Below are positions 35,632 through 47,100 of a DNA stretch of 64,000 nt, piece after piece. A program made the translations under genes and the position numbers. The first letter of the stretch is position 1; the number at the start of each line of letters is the position of its first letter. Origin of the DNA: an uncultured Acidobacteriia bacterium (GTDB lineage Bacteria > Acidobacteriota > Terriglobia > Bryobacterales > Bryobacteraceae); NCBI GenBank assembly GCA_903929755.1, contig CAIYVZ010000045.1, forward strand, positions 25,474 to 89,473, in the 5' to 3' direction. A model generated the notes under the pieces. The model was not told where the DNA came from. It searched no databases and saw only the letters and a list, made by a program, of their open reading frames with translations.

Positions 35632-36893
35632 TTAGTTGCTTCAGGTGAGTGTATCTGAACAACTAACGCTCTGGCCATACCGTTCCACGTGGCGTAGGCG
35701 ACGGTCTCTGTTTGCAGCGCTTTCCGGCCTGCTTCGCTGTCTTTGAACAGCGCGGGCAACCCTTGGGCCTGATGGGTCAGGTTCCAGGCCGCCTCAATGC
35801 CCCAGTCGTGGTATTCCCCGGGAGCTCCCTCGTAGACCATGATCTTGATGGCCGGATGCTGTGCGACCCAGCGTTCCAGCTGACTCATGAAAACATACGC
35901 AATGTCGTCGCGCCGCAGTTTCTCCCGCTGCTGCGCCCGAAGTTCGGTCACGTTAAACGGCAGCCACGCCACCAGCGCCGCCGCGAACCAAAGCGGGCTC
36001 ACGCGCGATGCCGCAGCCGCAACCGCAATTGTTGCGCCGGCCAGCGGCAGATAGGCGTAGGCCTCGTAGAGCCGCCCCGGCAGGAACAGCAGCGTGAACA
36101 CGAAGCATACGGCGCCAGCCAGTCCGAACCAGATTCTTCGGTCGCGAATCAGCGCGAGAGGCAGCAACAACAGGCCGCTCCACTGGAACATCAGGAAGCG
36201 GCCCGCATAGAACGGTATCGTGATCTTCAGTGCTTCCAGGTTGAACCGGAACGTGTACTCGTTGTCCTTATTCGGATTATGCAGAATCCCCTGGAGCCCG
36301 AATGACAGCGACGCGACGAAGAACGGCGTCAGCCGCAGAAACCGCTTTCTTCCCTCCTGCTCGTCGCCGAACCACCACTCCCAGGCCAGCAACACGAACG
36401 GCAGCATCACGGCCAGTTCTTTGGCCTTGTATGCCAGCCAGTACGCTACAAAGCTGAGCACCCAGCGCCGCTGCGCCCAGAGGAGGATACTCAGCAGGCA
36501 AAAAGTGGTGCAGAATAGGTCGAAAACATACATTGGCTTCCAGTAGGCATCCATGGCGGAGCCGCTTAGCAGGAAGAATGCCGCTCCCGCCATGGCATGC
36601 CAGGCCGGGATCCCCAGCCTGCGAATGATGAAGAACAGGAGTAGCCCGTTCAGGCAATGTGCCACAAAAACGGGGGTCATGCAGGGCGGGAAATCCAGGC
36701 CGAAGGCCCTCCCCATAAGCGTGAAATACGCATGTCCGGTGGGGCGGAAATTGTTCTGAGGTACAAGTGGTGACAACAGCGCCGGGGCGTAGTCCGCAAG
36801 GCCCAGCGAGGGCCCCCACGACAGGTTGTCCAGTTCGTCATCCTGAAAATATCCGTCGTACGCCCGGTAGTTCAAAGCCCAAAAGGCGAGCAC
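35628..36893 (-). CDS. Polytopic membrane protein, GT-C glycosyltransferase-like
   Basis: This protein, 421 residues from GTG 36893, has about nine to ten membrane helices and a soluble C-terminal part (about 325-421). Near the start it has DGYFQDDELDN, an acidic first-loop motif of the kind used by GT-C enzymes (the PMT/ArnT-like class). A hydrophobic in-frame extension ([18 protein letters not shown]) continues upstream for about 20 codons to a TAA near 36960 without an ATG or GTG, so the true start may be a non-standard codon. It probably transfers a sugar from a lipid carrier, but this is inferred from topology and the DD motif only. Confidence 0.65.
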   Translation of the reverse strand: MLAFWALNYRAYDGYFQDDELDNLSWGPSLGLADYAPALLSPLVPQNNFRPTGHAYFTLMGRAFGLDFPPCMTPVFVAHCLNGLLLFFIIRRLGIPAWHAMAGAAFFLLSGSAMDAYWKPMYVFDLFCTTFCLLSILLWAQRRWVLSFVAYWLAYKAKELAVMLPFVLLAWEWWFGDEQEGRKRFLRLTPFFVASLSFGLQGILHNPNKDNEYTFRFNLEALKITIPFYAGRFLMFQWSGLLLLPLALIRDRRIWFGLAGAVCFVFTLLFLPGRLYEAYAYLPLAGATIAVAAAASRVSPLWFAAALVAWLPFNVTELRAQQREKLRRDDIAYVFMSQLERWVAQHPAIKIMVYEGAPGEYHDWGIEAAWNLTHQAQGLPALFKDSEAGRKALQTETVAYATWNGMARALVVQIHSPEATK

Positions 36894-37018
36894 GAGCAGG
36901 ACACCTGCGACGATGAGATTTCGGGGCCGCGGCGCGAAGATTGCGTTCAGAGGTTCGATTTAACGATTCTAGAGGATGGGCATCTAAGGTCGGCGAGAGG
37001 GGAGCCATAAAGAAAAAG

Positions 37019-37708
37019 ATGAATATGAAAGCAGTCTGCTTACTCAGCGGTGGTCTGGATTCAGCCACATGTCTCGCCTGGGCCCGCCAGCAGGGTTTTG
37101 AGGTCTACGCCCTCTCTTTCGATTACGGGCAGCGCCACCGCGTTGAACTCGACGCCGCGCACCGCGTTGCCGAAGCTATTGGCGCTGCTGCCCACCGCAC
37201 CGCAAAAATTGATCTCCGCGTGTTCGGCCACTCCGCCCTGACTGCCGATATCGATGTTCCCAAGGGACGTGACGAAGCGTCCATGTCTGCCGACATTCCC
37301 ATCACGTATGTTCCGGCTCGCAATACGATTTTTCTGTCGTTCGCCCTGGCCTGGGCCGAGGTACTGGAAACCAGCGCCATCGTCATAGGCGTTAACGCCC
37401 TCGATTACTCGGGATACCCCGATTGCCGCCCCGAGTTCATCGAAGCCTTCCAGACCATGGCCGACCTGGCCACAAAGTCTGGAGTTGAAGGCCGCACGAA
37501 GATCAAAATTTACACCCCGCTGCTGAAGCTCTCCAAGGCCGATATCGTTCGGCTGGGCACCGAACTCAACGTCCCCTTCGGCCTGACCCACAGCTGCTAC
37601 GACCCCGATCTGAAAACCGGCAAACCCTGCGGCCAGTGTGACTCCTGCATCCTCAGGGCCAGGGGTTTTCGCGAAGCCGGCATTGCAGATCCCGCGGTCG
37701 CTGCCTGA
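37019..37708 (+). CDS. queC: 7-cyano-7-deazaguanine synthase
   Basis: This 229-residue PP-loop protein has [15 protein letters not shown] at the start, [31 protein letters not shown], and a zinc site near the end with [18 protein letters not shown]. It converts carboxy-deazaguanine to preQ0 with ATP and ammonia, towards queuosine. The frame is open to 36941, but the ATG at 37019 (or the next at 37025) fits the family N-terminus. QueE follows after one base. queD, queF and tgt are not in the window. Confidence 0.95.
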   Translation: MNMKAVCLLSGGLDSATCLAWARQQGFEVYALSFDYGQRHRVELDAAHRVAEAIGAAAHRTAKIDLRVFGHSALTADIDVPKGRDEASMSADIPITYVPARNTIFLSFALAWAEVLETSAIVIGVNALDYSGYPDCRPEFIEAFQTMADLATKSGVEGRTKIKIYTPLLKLSKADIVRLGTELNVPFGLTHSCYDPDLKTGKPCGQCDSCILRARGFREAGIADPAVAA

Positions 37709-37709
37709 C

Positions 37710-38399
37710 ATGCGAATTTCTGAAATCTTCTACTCCGTCCAGGGCGAGGGCTCGCTTATCGGCGTCCCGTCCATCTTCGTCCGCACCACCGGCTGCAACC
37801 TCCGCTGCTCCTGGTGCGACACGCCCTATACCTCGTGGAATCCGGTCGGCGAAGACTTCACTCTTGACGAGATCCTCGCCCGCACCAACGAGTACACTGC
37901 CGCGAACCACGTAGTCATTACCGGAGGAGAACCGCTGATCGCTCCCGGCATTGTGGAACTTTCAAAGCGTTACCGGGAGCAGGGCAAACACATCACCTTC
38001 GAGACCGCCGGGACAGTCAGCGCGACGTTTGTTGAAGGGGGGGGCGAATGCGACCTGATGAGTATCAGTCCCAAGCTCTCCAATTCCACCCCCGAAGGCC
38101 CTTTTCGAAACCAGCACGAGCGCCTCCGCCTCAACTACGATGCTCTCCGACACCTGACCACGAACTACCCTTACCAGCTCAAGTTCGTCATCGCACAGCA
38201 ATCTGATTTGGCGGAGGCGCAGACCGTAATTGCCACCCTCAACGCCCCGCCGCAAAACGTGATTCTCATGCCCGAAGGCACCGCGGAGGAAACCCTCAAA
38301 CAAAGAGGCCCCTGGTTAGCCGAACTCTGTAAAGCCCACGGTTATCGCTTCAGCCCCCGCCTCCACGTCCATCTTTACGGGAACAAGCGTGGCACATAG
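37710..38399 (+). CDS. queE: 7-carboxy-7-deazaguanine synthase, radical SAM
   Basis: This 229-residue protein has the QueE opening ISEIFYSVQGEGSLIGVPSI and the cluster motif C-N-L-R-C-S-W-C in TTGCNLRCSWCDTPYTSW. VVITGGEPLIAPG and the SPKLSNSTPEGPF segment also match. It rearranges 6-carboxy-tetrahydropterin into the 7-deazaguanine core. The spacing C-x3-C-x2-C is the standard radical-SAM type. Its ATG lies one base past the queC stop codon, so the pair is an operon. Confidence 0.95.
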   Translation: MRISEIFYSVQGEGSLIGVPSIFVRTTGCNLRCSWCDTPYTSWNPVGEDFTLDEILARTNEYTAANHVVITGGEPLIAPGIVELSKRYREQGKHITFETAGTVSATFVEGGGECDLMSISPKLSNSTPEGPFRNQHERLRLNYDALRHLTTNYPYQLKFVIAQQSDLAEAQTVIATLNAPPQNVILMPEGTAEETLKQRGPWLAELCKAHGYRFSPRLHVHLYGNKRGT

Positions 38400-38677
38400 T
38401 GAACCTTCGTCAGGTGCACCCGATGGCACGGGGGGCTGTGAGTTTAATTAACGCCCCCGCCGTCATAGTCGTGGCAAACAACCGCAACCAGCGTCCCGGA
38501 GCCGCCCCTTCCAGCACCAATAAGCCCGAATACTACACCATTGACGCCGCCTGCAAGAAGGTTTCCGGCATCTCGCTACAAGGCCGCCGGCTCACGGGCC
38601 GATGACGCTACTATCGTCAACCTTGTGGCCGCCCTCGAAACCGCACTCTCTGCGGGTGGTCAGCGCCGGAGTCCGAT
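38400..38677. other. Intergenic stretch between convergent genes
   Basis: These 278 bases separate queE from the convergent tsaC-like gene. Short plus-strand frames (for example TNKPEYYTIDAACKKVSG, then in another frame DDATIVNLVAALETALSAG) look faintly protein-like and may be a decayed gene fragment, but no family was recognised and no start is evident. Confidence 0.3.
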
Positions 38678-39316
38678 TTACAGACCTTCCAGGCACTCCG
38701 CAATCTCACGCTCCGAGATCGCTCCGTGCTTGATCACTTTCCAGTCCGGGTCGGTGATGTCCACCGTCGTGGCACCCGCCCCTTTGCATAATCCGCCGTC
38801 CAGAACAAGGTCCACGCGCCCGTCCATTACGCCGAAAGCTTCAATCCCCGTTACACAGGTGGGGCGTCCCGAGATATTGGCACTCGTTGCGATCAGCGGA
38901 CCGTTGAGCCGATTAATCAATTCCTCCACCACCAGAGACCTGGCCTGCCGCACGGCCAGTCGCCCCGTATTCCCTGTGGCCAGCAAGGGTAGTCGGGTGG
39001 AGGCCTGCAAAATGATCGTCAAAGGCCCGGGCCAAAACCGTCGGGTCAGCATTCGGAAGCGCGGGGAGATATCCCGTGCGAAGTCTTCCACCATCAGGGC
39101 ATCGCGAACCAGGATCGGCAAGGCGCGGTTAATCGCCCGGCCCTTTGCCTCGTAAATTCGCCGCACGGCGCGCAGGCTCAAAGGGTCCGCAGCCAGAGCG
39201 TACAAAGTGTCTGTGGGAATCGCCACCACATTCCCCATGCGAATTGCGGACGCGACCACGTCCAGCGCCTCAGGGGAGGGTACGGCACAATCGATACCAA
39301 TCAGGTCGGTGGCCAA
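38678..39316 (-). CDS. tsaC: Threonylcarbamoyl-AMP synthase (Sua5/YrdC/TsaC family)
   Basis: This 212-residue protein has VVAIPTDTLYALAADPLS, the RIYEAKGRAINRALPILV segment and the SANISGRPTCVTG loop of the YrdC fold. The family makes threonylcarbamoyl-AMP from threonine, bicarbonate and ATP for the t6A modification of tRNA. It lacks the extra Sua5 C-terminal domain and so is the short TsaC type. The usual KGRP sequence is KGRA here, a mild deviation. It follows the phoB-like gene by 30 bases on the same strand and may share its transcript. Confidence 0.88.
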   Translation of the reverse strand: MATDLIGIDCAVPSPEALDVVASAIRMGNVVAIPTDTLYALAADPLSLRAVRRIYEAKGRAINRALPILVRDALMVEDFARDISPRFRMLTRRFWPGPLTIILQASTRLPLLATGNTGRLAVRQARSLVVEELINRLNGPLIATSANISGRPTCVTGIEAFGVMDGRVDLVLDGGLCKGAGATTVDITDPDWKVIKHGAISEREIAECLEGL

Positions 39317-39346
39317 TAGCGTGCTTCCGACCGCCAGCGTAGCACG

Positions 39347-40072
39347 TCAGGCGACGGCTGAGACAGCTTCCTGCGCAACCGCCACATTGGCGGGCGGCTG
39401 GAACGAATACCCAAACCCGCGCACGGAGTGAATCATGATCGGATCCGTCGGATCCTTCTCAATCTTCTGCCGCAGCCGCAGCACATAAACGTCAACCGTG
39501 CGGTCCGTAATCGCACGATCCTGACCCCACACCGCGTTCAGCAGCTGATCCCGGCTGAACACAATCCCAGGCCGGCTCATCAGGTACTCCAGCAGCCGGA
39601 ATTCCGTCGCCGTCAGCGCGATCGGCTCGCCCGCTAAACGCACCTGGCAACTAGACCGGTCCAGTTCCAGTGCCCCCGCCTTCAGCACCCGCGAAGGCGC
39701 AGGCTGTGCCCGGAACTGCAGCTTAATCCGCGCAATCAGCTCCCGCACAAAGAACGGCTTCACAATGTAGTCGTTCGCGCCCAGTTCCAGACCCACAATC
39801 CGGTCCGTCTCCGACGCACGAGCCGTCAGGAAGATCACCGGCGTATGGGCCAGTGCCGGATCGTTCCGGATGCCCTTGCAGATATCCAAACCGTCCGAAT
39901 CCGGAAGCATAATGTCCAAAAGGACCAGATCGGGCTTCACCCGGCGGCAGAGCTCAAGCGCTCCCCGGCCCGTTTGCGAGCCCTCCATCGTAAACCCCTC
40001 CTTCTCCAGGTTGTACTTCAGGAGAGCGTAGAGGTCTGTGTCGTCTTCGATCAGTACGATGCGTTTGCTCAC
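39347..40072 (-). CDS. OmpR/PhoB-family response regulator
   Basis: This 241-residue protein has a receiver domain (about 1-120) with acidic pocket residues at 10-11, phospho-acceptor Asp53 (LVLLDIMLPDSDG), the conserved TAR region and Lys in YIVKPFFVREL, then a winged-helix DNA-binding domain (about 135-230) with LTATEFRLLEYLMSRPG, FSRDQLLNAVWGQD, RTVDVYVLRLRQKIE and VRGFGYSF. Such regulators activate promoters when phosphorylated. No sensor kinase is adjacent, so it is an orphan in this window. PhoB is the closest general type, but its regulon cannot be deduced. Confidence 0.9.
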   Translation of the reverse strand: MSKRIVLIEDDTDLYALLKYNLEKEGFTMEGSQTGRGALELCRRVKPDLVLLDIMLPDSDGLDICKGIRNDPALAHTPVIFLTARASETDRIVGLELGANDYIVKPFFVRELIARIKLQFRAQPAPSRVLKAGALELDRSSCQVRLAGEPIALTATEFRLLEYLMSRPGIVFSRDQLLNAVWGQDRAITDRTVDVYVLRLRQKIEKDPTDPIMIHSVRGFGYSFQPPANVAVAQEAVSAVA

Positions 40073-40376
40073 GGTAATTCCAGCCTAAGCCGAAATCACG
40101 TTACAGGGTTGTTAAGAACTCAACAAGAATGGGTAACTTACTTGCCGGATCGGCAGTTTGGCAGGGCCACTGTCCCCTCTCAAATCCTCTGCGCCAAAAA
40201 AACGCTGGCGCAGCCAGAAAAGTGGGAGTAATATAAAGATCGAAATCGGAAGAGGAGGCAGCGCAGGCTAAAGCTGCTTTTCGCGGAGCGAAACCCGGAG
40301 GTCGTTTTCGTGTTTTGCCTTGTGGTCGATTAAAACTCCCCATTAGCGGGAAATCAAATATGTGCTCGGAGGCACA
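40073..40376. other. Divergent regulatory region before the PEP-CTERM gene
   Basis: About 300 bases without a gene lie between the response-regulator start and the PEP-CTERM start. They should hold promoters for both. The only structure seen is a small GCAGC/GCTGC stem at about 40258-40277 followed by TTTT. I looked for a c-di-GMP (GEMM) aptamer because these often precede such genes, and did not find its signature. Confidence 0.35.
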
Positions 40377-41069
40377 ATGTTCAAAGTGTTGATGGCAGGT
40401 GTTCTACTTGCCGGAATCTGTATGCCCGCGTTGGCGGGTTATGTGAATTTAGGATCGATCGGAGTGTGGCCCGGCGCGGGCGCGTCGGATGGCTACTCGC
40501 TCATCGTGCTTTCGAACCAGTCGGGCCTCGGACCCTGCGGTACGGCTGACGCCGACTCCGGTGCGCTTTCCTGCGACGCCGTCACTCTCACCGATTGGTC
40601 ACTGGAAGTCGATTACACGTCGCTGATGGGAGGATCTCAGCTACAGCAAGTGGCGGATTACAATTCTTCCGCGGCCTGTGTTGTCACCGGGTGCGTCACT
40701 TTCATTGAATCTGGTAACGACTTTACGGGTAATCCTCTTTATACCCTGCCGTACTCGGACGCACGGGTCACCAGAATAGTGTTTAAAGCCAGCCTCCCCG
40801 GCTCCATCTTCATTTAGAACCCCCGGGACTTGGCGCAGAGCTCATTTTTCCCTCAATCCCCCTTTACCTTCACGCTGAACATACCGCAGGACAGTGCTTA
40901 TGCGCTCGGTAACGATACGTCGTTCTTAACCCCTCTGAGCATTAGTGACGCGCCTGGTGCTGGAACGATTCCAGATGTGCCTGAGCCCGCCACCCTTATG
41001 CTGGCGTTCGGTGGACTTCTGGCGACCATGGCACACCGCTATCGCAACAAAGATCGCCACAAAGCCTGA
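40377..41069 (+). pseudogene. PEP-CTERM protein gene interrupted by one in-frame TAG
   Basis: The ATG at 40377 has GGAGG five bases upstream. The frame encodes a signal peptide (MFKVLMAGVLLAGICMPALA) and a small secreted domain with paired cysteines, then meets TAG at 40815 (codon 147). The same frame continues without another stop for 84 codons and ends in a complete exosortase signal: VPEPATLMLAFGGLLATM plus basic residues. With the stop codon read through or reverted, it would be a normal PEP-CTERM protein of about 230 residues. As it stands, the truncated product would be exported but not sorted by exosortase. The giant repeat gene begins 121 bases downstream. Confidence 0.8.
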
Positions 41070-41162
41070 CCTGCACCCATTAGGTGCGTGCCTCATGTTA
41101 CTTAAAAAGATATTTCGCGCGGGATGCTTGTTTTGCCGCTGGATTTCGCTTGAGTAGATAGC

Positions 41163-41176
41163 GGAGGTTCGCCTCC
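41163..41176 (+). promoter_or_regulatory. UUCG-loop hairpin just upstream of the giant gene's ribosome-binding site
   Basis: GGAGG-TTCG-CCTCC forms a perfect five-pair stem with a UUCG loop, ending 3 bases before the GGAG (41180-41183) that serves the ATG at 41191. It could protect the mRNA 5' end or influence ribosome loading; its left arm is itself a decoy Shine-Dalgarno sequence. Confidence 0.4.
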
Positions 41177-41190
41177 ATCGGAGTTGCTAT

Positions 41191-44100
41191 ATGTCTGCTG
41201 TTAGCCGTTTACGCACGTCCCTGACGTTCGGAGTGATGTATCTTGCGGGGGCTTATCTGCTTTCCGCTGCCATCGCGCTCAATCCGGCGACCTCGCCGTC
41301 CTCCGGAACTGTGGGTGGCACGGTTACCGTTACCGGAACAGGTTTCCCGTCCGGCGCCATACCCAACACCAGCGTCAGTGTGACGGTGACGTGCCCTCCC
41401 GGCAACGGTGGCTCGGTGACCGTGAACAGCTCTGCCGTCGTCCCGGTGGGGACGCAACGGATCATCAGTTTTCAAATTCCCCCCGCCCTCACCGTAAACC
41501 AGGCGGTCACCTGCCAGGTAACAGTCTCCGGTTCACTTCCCTCCGCCTATAACAGCGGAGCTTCGTCTTCTTCGCTGACTCTCAATCCGCCGCCGGTCGT
41601 ATCGTCCGTATCGCCCGGAGCGGGAACCCGCGGAACGGTCATCAATGGCGTCCAGATTGTCGGAAAATACACTCACTTTACGGCCATTCTGCCCACCCAG
41701 CCAACGGTAACGGTGGCTGGTGGCGGGGTCACGGTCTCGAACGTAGTCGCAACCGACAGCACCCATCTGACTGCCACCTTCACGCTCGATCCCGCGGCAG
41801 TTCCGGGGATACGGCTGGTGACGGCCAAGACCGGCGCTGAAGTTGCACCTCTCGCCACCGGCTTCCTTGTCTCTGTTTCGCCGGCGGTCAGCTTGAGCAT
41901 CTCACCTGTAACCGGCGTCCAGGGAACAACGTTTGATGTCAATGTCACCGGAACCAATACAACTTTCACGCCAGGTACCACGGTCGCGAGTTTCGGGGAT
42001 ACCGTCAAGGTCAACAGCACAACCGTCCTCGATCCGCTCCATGCCACCGTCAACGTCTCGGTAGATCCCCTGGCGAGTCTTGGCCCTCGCACTGTCACGG
42101 TCACCACCGGCGGCGAATACGGCATAATCGCGAACGGTTTCAGCGTCACGCCCAGTTCGGCGTCGCTGACGTCCATCTCCCCGGCCACTCTCGCCCAGAG
42201 CGCAAGCGCCACCATCAACTTTGTGGGCAATGGGACCCACTGGGTCCAGTCCGGAAGCCTGGTCTCGTTTGGGGGGGGCATCGCCGTCGGCACCGTCACC
42301 GTCTCCGGCAATCAGGCCCTTACCGCCAATATCACCGTCCCCGGCAGTACTCCTTCCGGAACTTACGCCGCTACTGTAACTACCAATGGCGAAAGGGTTA
42401 CTCTCCCGAACGCCCTCACCGTCACAGCAGCCACGCCTTTCCTGTCTGCGGTAACACCCACAGCGGGTAGTCAGGGTCAGTCCAATCTCGATGTAAATAT
42501 CACCGGAACCTATACCTCGTTCCTGGCTAATACGCCAACCGCGAATTTCGGTCCGAACATCACCGTCAACGGGATTACTGTCCTCGACAACACCCACCTG
42601 AAAGTCAACATCAGCATTGCAAATACTGCTTTCGCCGGGGGCCGGACAGCCAGCCTCACCAGCAACGGCACAATCTTCAATTTCAATTTCACCGTGAGCT
42701 CGTCCGCGGCGGCCATCACCGGCATCAATCCCGCTTCGGGTCTGCAGGGAGCCAGTGTCGCCATCCAGGTCACGGGAGTGAACACGCACTGGGTGGATGG
42801 TCTGACCCAGGCCTCGCTTGACCCCATCTGGATCACTGTCAATCAAGTGAAGGTCAACAGCCCGACCAGCGCGGTGGTCAACATTACGATTGCGACAACC
42901 GCCCCTGTGGGTGCACGGACGGTAACGCTCAGCACCGGCGGCGAGATCGTTAGTTTCAATTCCTTCGCCGTCCTGCCCTTCACGCCGACCATGTCGCTCA
43001 ATCCCTCTTCGGGCATGATCGGCACCACCGTGCCCGTTGTATTCAACGGCAGTTTCACGCATTGGATCAACAACACAACCGTCGCCAACATCTCCGGCCA
43101 GGGTGTTTCCATTCAGGGCTTCACCGTTGATACCCCCTGGACTGCGCACGCCAGCCTCGTCATCGATCCCACCGCGCCTTCCAGCCCCGCCGTTTCCTGT
43201 ACGCCCGGTAACCGTACCCTGACCCTGACCACTGTTTCAGGCGCTGTTGATGAGATCGATATCGCGCCGTTCTGCGTCACCAGCACCCCCGCCGTCCTCA
43301 CCAGCATCACGCCCGGCCACACCGCGGTTCCGGTCAACAATCTCAACGTCACCATCACCGGCCAGTACACCCATTTCGACAACACCACGCAAGTCGGCTT
43401 CGGTCCCAATATTACGGTGAGTGCGCCTTTTGCCGTCACTCCCACCCAACTAACCGTCACCATCAGCGTCGCAGCCACCGCCGCACTCGGCTGGAGGCAG
43501 GCGTTCGTGAATACCGGTGCTGAACAGCTCTCCATCGGGTTCAATCTTGATTACCCCGCAACTTCCTCCCTGCTGAGCATCAATCCGAACACCATTTCGC
43601 AGGGCCAGGCCCTTACAGGCGTCACGATTACCGGCAACCTCACCAATTGGTCCCAGGCGAATACGGTCGCCATTATTGGTCTCGGCATCACTATCGGAAA
43701 CCTGCAAATTCTCTCGGCCAACACAGCCTCCGCGGATATTTCTGCTTCTCCCACAACCCCGGCCGGCGGCCGCTCCGTCTCCATGATTACAGGTGGGGGC
43801 GCGGAGGTCGAATCCGGCCTGGGCTTCTCCGTTACACCCGGTATTGCCAGCGTGAGTACGATAGGTGTCAACCTCGACTGCAGTAATCTGATTGCTTGCC
43901 CTGCTTCCTCGAACACCCTGGCGGATATCAATCAGGGAGAAACAAAATCATTTCGTGTAGTCGGCGTCGCGACCCATTTTCTTGACGGGGGGACGATCCT
44001 CGATTTCGGCCCGGGTATCTCCATTACCCAGGTTCACGTGGTTGATGCCACCAACCTTTACGGTCAGATCACCGTCTCGTTCCAGGCTGGCACAGGCTTC

Positions 44101-47100
44101 CGGAATTTCCGAGCCATCACCGATGGTGAAGTAGCGCCTTCCTTCTCGAATTCGGTTAATATCCACCCGGTCACCGGTACGATCAACATCACGCCAACCA
44201 CCGCCCCGCAGGGTACAACGCTCGATATAACAGTCAATGGTGTGGGGGCCACCCACTTCCACACGGGCGATACGAGCGCGACCTTTGGTAACAACGCCGG
44301 CATCGTCGGTCTTTCGGGCGGAAGTTCCACCCTCGGGCCCGCCGATATCACTGTCCTCAGCCCATCTCAGGCCGTGCTGCATGTAGTGGTTCAGGGCACC
44401 GCCTACTGCTGTACCGGGGGGCTGCGCAATCTGACCATCACCACGCAGAATGTGATCGGCGCCCCGCAAAACATCGAACAGATCAATCTGCCGCTGGCCT
44501 TTTTCATCAGCGCCGGGGCGGCCATTGTCACCCAGGTGACCCCGAATCAGGACCTCCAGGGCCATAGTGTCAACCTCCAGGTTACCGGCCAAAATACCAA
44601 CTTCCAGACGGGCGTGACAACCGCTTATCTCACCACCGGCGGCTGTACTCCCGCCAGCCCCGCGGGCGCCGTTGTCACGAACGTAACTGCCACTGACAGG
44701 CTCCACGCCAACCTCGCCCTGGCCATCGATGTCAACGCCGCTACCGGCGTCCGTGGCTTGTGTATGTACACCCTGGGCGAAAGTGTCGGCTACCTCAATG
44801 CGTTCAATGTCCTGCCCGGCGTTCCTTCTCTCAGCGGAACCAGCCCCGTGAGTGGTCTGCAGGGCCAGACTCTCACCGGTGTGGCGCTCCTCGGCAACTT
44901 CACCCACTGGACCGCCTCCGGAGCCACTCCCACCAACGTTACATTCGGCCAGGGAATTGCCGTCAGCAATCTGCAGATCCTCGACAACTCGCACGCCACC
45001 GTAACCCTCGTGATCGATCCCATCGCTCAGACCGGCAGCCGGACTGTCGTCGTCACCACCGGTACCGAAGTCGTGCAGGGCACGCTGTTTACCGTTAACC
45101 CCGGTCCGGCTATCCTCAGTTCCATCAGCCCCACACATGCCAATCAGGGACAGCACATCCTGATGCAGGTGAACGGGCAGTTCACGCACTGGGCCCAGGG
45201 CCTGACCCAGTTCTCCATCGGGGGCGGCGATATCGTCGTCAACGGCTTCCTGATTCAGAGCCAAACGTCGGCCATTGCGGATCTCACGCTCAGCCCGACC
45301 GCCTATTTGGGAACCCGCACCGTTACCATGTCCACTGCCGGTGAAGTCGTCTCTCTCAGCCAGGGCTTCCTCGTCACGGGCGGCATTCCCTCCCTCCTCT
45401 CCATCAGTCCTTCCACTTATAAGCAGTGCGACGCCAATGTGAATGTGCAGATTGCCGGTGCCTTCACCAAGTGGCAGACCAACCTGCCGGCGCCCACGGT
45501 CTTTATGGGGCCCAACGTCACCGTAAACAGCGTGACGGTCAACAGTGATACAGCGCTCACCGCCGTTGTTACGGTAGCGTGCGCGGCCCCCATCGGCGTC
45601 CAGAGCATCCTCGTGCAGCAAGGCGCGCAGGGTCTGCCGGGCCAGATCCAGATTATTTCCAATGCGCCCCCCACGCCCTACATCTCTTACATGTCGCCGG
45701 GCGTTGCGCTGAAGGGCCAGACGCTGAGCGTTAGCCTCGCCGGCGCCTACACCAATTGGTTACCAGCCGGTACCGCGACGCCCACCCAGGTGACCTTCGG
45801 CACGGGTATCACCGTCAATACTTTCCAGGTGACCAGCCTCACCTCGGCTACCGCCAACATCACCATCCAGCCAGGCGCAAGCGTGGGGAACCGCTCCGTC
45901 GTCCTCACCACGGGCGCCGAGATCGAAACCAGCAGCTTTTACGTCACAGTGGGCACTCCCGCTATCAGTCTGATTGACGGGCCAAACGGCACCAGCGGAA
46001 TTCAGGGCCAGACGCTTCTGGTCAACCTGGTCGGTGCCTACACCACCTGGAACAACGCCACCCTATTTAATTTTGGTTCCGGCATTACAATCACCCCTGG
46101 TTCCATCCAGCTGTTTGGCCCAACCGCCGCCAGGATGGAGGTCACCGTTGCCACACTCGCGTCCGTGGGCGGTCGCTCCGTCACCGCCACCACCGGCGCC
46201 GAAGTTTCTTATGGTTACTTCGGTGTTTCCCCGGGCACCGCCACCATTACCAGCGTCACTCCCAACACCGTGATGCAGGGCAGCAGTGGCTTCGTCACGC
46301 ACGTGACGGGTTTTAACACCCATTGGGACAATTCCACCAGCTTCAGCTTCGGCGGCGGCGATGTCGGCGTCACTTCCGTCAACGTCCTTGACGCCACCCA
46401 CGCCGATGTCACCATGAATCTGGCCCCTCTGGCCTACCCCGGCCTGCGCAACGTAGTGGCCCAGACCGGAGGCGAAGTTGCCACCCTCGTCAACGGCTTC
46501 GTCGTCACCCCAGGCACTCCCATCCTCACCAACTGCGTCAATTGCAGCCCGGGCCAGGGCGTCTTCCAGCAGCACGCTTTCCTCACCAGCGTGCTTGGTC
46601 AATTCACTTCCTTTGTGGCGGGTTGGCCTGCCGCCGGTGCCACTACCGTTGATCTGGGTAATGGCTCACACATCACGTCTATCACGGTCACAGGCCCGCA
46701 GTCTGTCGATATTTCCGGTACCATTGATCCTCTCGCCTACCTTGGATGTCGCGATGTCACCGTGACCACCGGCGCCCAGGTCCTGAAGCTCTACGGCGCG
46801 TTCTGCATCGGTCAGGGTCCGGCCGTCATCTCGACGCTCGTCCCCAATACCGGTCTCCAGGGTACAACCCTCAACGTTGCTATTACCGGCACGAATACCA
46901 ATTTCGTTCAGAACGTGACCGTCGGCTCTTTTGGCCCCGGCATCAGTCTGAACACGCTGACGGTAAATACGCCCCTCACCGCTACCGCCAATATCACTAT
47001 TGCGGCCAACGCCACGGCGCAGCAGAACAGCGTCACCCTCACTACCCAGGGTGAGAGCGCCACTATTCCCCTCGGCTTTACCATTCAGAACAACACCCCG

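Noticed and set aside
38399..38605. A 68-codon plus-strand frame after queE
   Set aside because: The start overlaps the queE stop, there is no ribosome-binding site, and no family is recognisable; at most a decayed fragment.
40073..40376. A c-di-GMP (GEMM) riboswitch before the PEP-CTERM gene
   Set aside because: The conserved CACGCACAGGGCAAACC-type core and the second-stem ACGCAAAGCC are absent.
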